A stretch of 17,219 nucleotides of DNA from Clostridiales bacterium UBA929. Lineage in GTDB: Bacteria; Bacillota; Clostridia; Oscillospirales; UBA929. The stretch lies in the NCBI GenBank assembly GCA_002293625.1, contig DBDP01000119.1, positions 2,321 to 19,539 on the forward strand, given 5' to 3'. The notes under the pieces are model-generated. The model did not search any database and was not told where the DNA came from. It saw only the letters and a list, made by a program, of their open reading frames with translations. Positions 15,033 to 17,219 of this stretch are shown here, piece after piece. Both the position numbers and the translations under genes were made by a program. Each line of letters opens with the position of its first letter. Position 1 is the first letter of the stretch.

Positions 15033-15578
15033 CTATGCGGTGCGGGCGAACGGTGCGCCCAGCAATGTCAGCAACTCCCGCGCCTCTTCGTCGCTTTGGG
15101 CGGTCGTGCAGATGACAATGTCCATACCCCGTATCTTATCAATTTTGTCGTAGACGATCTCGGGGAAGATAAGCTGTTCTTTCAGTCCCAAGGCGTAATT
15201 GCCGCGCCCGTCAAAAGCGGAGGGACTGATACCGCGGAAGTCGCGCACGCGGGGCAGCGCGACATTCAGCAGACGATCGAGAAACTCCCACATGCGGGCA
15301 CCCCGCAGCGTCACCTTCACGCCGACCGGCATTCCCTCGCGCACCTTGAAGTTCGCGACGGATTTACGGGCGCGTGTTACGACGGCTTTTTGTCCGGTGA
15401 TCTGGGAAATATCGCTCACCACGGCGTCCAACACCTTGGAGTTGTCGCGCGCGTCCCCACAACCGACGTTGACGACGATTTTATCCAGTCTCGGAATCTG
15501 CATCACGCTCTTATATGAAAACTTCTTCATAAGAGAGGGCGCAATTTCACTTTGATAACGGTCTTTCAATCGCGGCAT
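15033..15578 (-). CDS. rplE: 50S ribosomal protein L5
   Basis: 5S rRNA-binding protein of the central protuberance, contacting P-site tRNA; 181 residues. RLKDRYQSEIAPSLMKKFSY at the start, MQIPRLDKIVVNVGCGDA, TGQKAVVTRARKSVANFKVR, RGARMWEFLDRLLNVALPRV and IVICTTAQSDEEARELL near the end. GGAGGCAATAAACG precedes the ATG. 13-base gaps on both sides. Confidence 0.98.
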   Translation of the reverse strand: MPRLKDRYQSEIAPSLMKKFSYKSVMQIPRLDKIVVNVGCGDARDNSKVLDAVVSDISQITGQKAVVTRARKSVANFKVREGMPVGVKVTLRGARMWEFLDRLLNVALPRVRDFRGISPSAFDGRGNYALGLKEQLIFPEIVYDKIDKIRGMDIVICTTAQSDEEARELLTLLGAPFARTA

Positions 15579-15591
15579 CGTTTATTGCCTC

Positions 15592-15909
15592 CTAGATGGA
15601 ATCTCCGCATTTCTTACAAACGCGGTTCTTTGTGCCGTCCTCCGACATTTGATACGCCGCCCGTGTGGGTTCGTGGCACTTCGGACAGACGCGCATCACC
15701 TTGGGCGCATACACGGGAATCTCTTTGGTGATAATGCCGCTCACATCGGTTTGGCGGCGTGCCTTTTGGTGCTTGTGCGCCACATTGACGCCCTCGACCA
15801 AAACCTTGTTCTCCGACGGGAAGGTTTGCAGGACTTTGCCCTTCTTGCCCTTGTCTTTCCCGGAGAGTACGATTACGGTATCGTCTTTACGGATAAATAA
15901 GCTGTTCAT
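15592..15909 (-). CDS. rplX: 50S ribosomal protein L24, with CXXC zinc motifs
   Basis: Assembly initiator of the large subunit; 105 residues. The KOW domain lies at 1-50 (DDTVIVLSGKDKGKKGKVLQ, then VLVEGVNVAHKHQK). The C-terminal half carries two CXXC pairs, RVCPKCHEPTR and RVCKKCGDSI, a probable zinc ribbon absent from the B. subtilis protein as I recall it but common in clostridia. GGAGGT in the rplN tail serves as ribosome-binding site; only one base separates the two genes. Confidence 0.98.
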   Translation of the reverse strand: MNSLFIRKDDTVIVLSGKDKGKKGKVLQTFPSENKVLVEGVNVAHKHQKARRQTDVSGIITKEIPVYAPKVMRVCPKCHEPTRAAYQMSEDGTKNRVCKKCGDSI

Positions 15910-15910
15910 G

Positions 15911-16279
15911 TCAAATAACCTCCGGCGCCAGCGACAGGATCTTCATATAGTCGCGGTCGCGCAGCTCGCGCGCTACCGGGCCGAAGATGCGCGTCCCGCG
16001 CGGGTTTTTGTCTTCACGGATCAAGACGGCCGCGTTGTCGTCGAAGCGGACATAGGAACCGTCCGCCCTGCGGATTGCGTGCGCGGTACGCACGATAACC
16101 GCCTTAACCACGTCGCCCTTTTTCACGGCACTGGCCGGTGCGGCCTTGCGCACCGAAGCGACGATAACGTCGCCGACCCCGCCGTATTTGCGGGATGAGC
16201 CGCCCAAAACGCGGATGGTCTTAATCTCCTTGGCACCGGTGTTATCGGCTACCGTAAGATACGTTTCCTGTTGAACCAC
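15911..16279 (-). CDS. rplN: 50S ribosomal protein L14
   Basis: Large-subunit protein at the intersubunit bridge B8; 122 residues. VQQETYLTVADNTGAKEIKT, GGVGDVIVASVRKAAPASAV, KAVIVRTAHAIRRADGSYVR and IFGPVARELRDRDYMKILSL are canonical. The start codon is GTG (16279-16277), with AAGGTGA 7 bases upstream. 15 bases after rpsQ. Confidence 0.98.
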   Translation of the reverse strand: MVQQETYLTVADNTGAKEIKTIRVLGGSSRKYGGVGDVIVASVRKAAPASAVKKGDVVKAVIVRTAHAIRRADGSYVRFDDNAAVLIREDKNPRGTRIFGPVARELRDRDYMKILSLAPEVI

Positions 16280-16294
16280 GCTTCGTCACCTTCT

Positions 16295-16657
16295 TTACTT
16301 GGCTTTTTCAATGATCTCCACTAAGCGCCAGCGCTTTTCCTTGGATAAGGGGCGGGTCTCCATCACCAAAACTTTGTCGCCTACGCCGCATTCGTTGTTT
16401 TGGTCATGCGCCTTGAGCTTGTATGTGCGCTTGATGATTTTCTTGTACAACGGATGGCGCACATGGGTCTCGATCGCCACCACGATGGTTTTATCCATTT
16501 TGTCGCTCACCACGACGCCGGTACGGGTTTTGCGGAAGTTCCGTTTTTCGCCGGACGCTTTTGTCGGCTCAATCGGCGCGGCGGTAATTTCGGGAGTCTC
16601 TGTCACAACCGAAGCCTCCTGCGGGGCGGCGTTTTCGTTCAGCATATCTTCCGTCAT
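16295..16657 (-). CDS. rpsQ: 30S ribosomal protein S17 with N-terminal extension
   Basis: Primary 16S rRNA-binding protein; the OB-fold core covers about 38-120 (KTRTGVVVSDKMDKTIVVAI, HPLYKKIIKRTYKLKAHD, CGVGDKVLVMETRPLSKEKR, WRLVEIIEKAK). S17 is usually 80-90 residues, but this frame has 120, because about 37 residues rich in A, E, P and T precede the core (MTEDMLNENAAPQEASVVTE and onward). The ATG at 16657 is supported by AAGGAGG about 10 bases upstream and by the ATGA overlap with the rpmC stop, so the extension is probably translated. An ATG at codon 5 is the only nearby alternative; no good start lies immediately before the core. Confidence 0.95.
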   Translation of the reverse strand: MTEDMLNENAAPQEASVVTETPEITAAPIEPTKASGEKRNFRKTRTGVVVSDKMDKTIVVAIETHVRHPLYKKIIKRTYKLKAHDQNNECGVGDKVLVMETRPLSKEKRWRLVEIIEKAK

Positions 16658-16860
16658 CTTCCGACCGCCTCCTTGAGTTCATTTTCACGGATGAGCGTCT
16701 TCACCCGCGCGATATCGCGCTTCACGTCGTTGATTCGGATCGGATTGTCCAACTGGTTGGTCGCGTGCTGCATACGCAGGTTGAAGAGGTCTTTCTTCAA
16801 GTCGGAGAGCTTGCTCCCCAATTCATCGGGATGTAATTCCCGCAGTTCGGCGATTTTCAC
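16654..16860 (-). CDS. rpmC: 50S ribosomal protein L29
   Basis: Large-subunit protein at the peptide tunnel exit, part of the docking site for trigger factor and SRP; 68 residues, two long helices. (M)KIAELRELHPDELGSKLSDL, KKDLFNLRMQHATNQLDNP and RDIARVKTLIREN are canonical. The start is GTG at 16860-16858, with GGGAGG upstream; it overlaps the rplP stop (GTGA). The open frame continues to 16908, but that part is rplP read in another frame. Confidence 0.97.
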   Translation of the reverse strand: MKIAELRELHPDELGSKLSDLKKDLFNLRMQHATNQLDNPIRINDVKRDIARVKTLIRENELKEAVGR

Positions 16861-17219
16861 TGCGCGTCGCCTCCCGTCTCCGGTTTCTCCCGCATCACAA
16901 ACTTGCACTTAATCGGCAACTTATGCATTGCGAGCCTCAGCGCTTCGCGCGCTGTCGCCTCATCGACGCCGGCGATTTCAAACAATACGCGTCCCGGTTT
17001 TACGACCGCTACCCAATACTCCGGCGATCCTTTACCGGAACCCATGCGGGTTTCGGCGGGTTTCGACGTTACCGGCTTATGCGGGAAGATCTTGATCCAA
17101 ACCTGTCCGCCTCTGCGGATGTAGCGCGTCATAGCGATACGGGCTGCTTCTATCTGATTGCTTGTGATCCAAGCCGGCTCCGTCGCCATCAGACCGTAGT
17201 CGCCGTGGGAAACAAAATT
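16857..17219 (-). CDS. rplP: 50S ribosomal protein L16, 5' end outside window
   Basis: Large-subunit protein that organises the A-site tRNA region; 120 residues visible, starting inside the protein with NFVSHGDYGLMATEPAWITS, so roughly 25 N-terminal residues lie beyond base 17219. Canonical parts: QIEAARIAMTRYIRRGGQVW, IKIFPHKPVTSKPAETRMGS, GKGSPEYWVAVVKPGRVLFE and LPIKCKFVMREK. A short GD-rich tail (PETGGDAQ) ends the protein. It overlaps rpmC by 4 bases. Confidence 0.97.
   Translation of the reverse strand, partial: NFVSHGDYGLMATEPAWITSNQIEAARIAMTRYIRRGGQVWIKIFPHKPVTSKPAETRMGSGKGSPEYWVAVVKPGRVLFEIAGVDEATAREALRLAMHKLPIKCKFVMREKPETGGDAQ

Noticed and set aside
16585..16610. A further GTGACA flank of the structured element inside rpsQ
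   Set aside because: The GTGACA on the - strand near 16600 is not preceded by an arm that pairs with any nearby upstream GAGC-flanked arm; it is simply coding sequence of the S17 extension.

Overview
The window comes from a GC-rich, endospore-forming member of the Firmicutes, most likely a clostridium of the Oscillospirales/Ruminococcaceae kind. Three things point there: a complete spoIVB sporulation protease; the Firmicute-style S10/spc/alpha ribosomal gene order with zinc-binding (CXXC) forms of S4, S14, L24, L36 and adenylate kinase; and a histidine kinase with the SHQLKTP box seen in clostridial kinases. This assignment is inferred from gene content and residue patterns, not from a database search.

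Left part (1-4300, + strand): the C-terminal two thirds of a calcium-type P-type ATPase, whose stop overlaps the start of an OmpR-family response regulator, which in turn overlaps a histidine kinase gene that has lost its membrane-spanning N-terminus. After a non-coding stretch comes an AT-rich islet of two translationally coupled genes that I do not recognise: a 162-residue cytoplasmic protein and a 154-residue secreted protein with four cysteines. A consensus housekeeping promoter lies so close to the first of them that its transcript may be leaderless.

Middle (4298-6006): a small SLOG/DUF2493-like nucleotide-binding protein on the - strand with its own sigma-A promoter, divergent from spoIVB on the + strand. 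spoIVB runs head-on into the ribosomal operon, and the two share a strong bidirectional terminator at 5975-6006.

Right part (6011-17219, all - strand): the downstream portion of the long ribosomal operon, in transcript order rplP (cut by the window end), rpmC, rpsQ, rplN, rplX, rplE, rpsN, rpsH, rplF, rplR, rpsE, rpmD, rplO, secY, adk, map, infA, rpmJ, rpsM, rpsK, rpsD, rpoA, rplQ. Spacers are 0-56 bases or overlaps, with two exceptions: infA-rpmJ (271 bases) and rpsN-rpsH (221 bases).

The most interesting observation is that these two long spacers hold three copies of one structured element, two in tandem and one single, all in the same direction as transcription. Each copy reads, on the transcribed strand, GAGC(T/A), a 7-bp outer stem, a 5-8-bp inner stem, a variable interior, the inner stem return, a 3-base bulge CG(T/C), the outer stem return, then GTGACA. 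The stems differ in sequence between copies but stay perfectly paired, with several compensatory changes, while the flanks are conserved. That pattern suggests a conserved RNA (or folded single-stranded DNA) structure. I cannot match it to a known family from memory.
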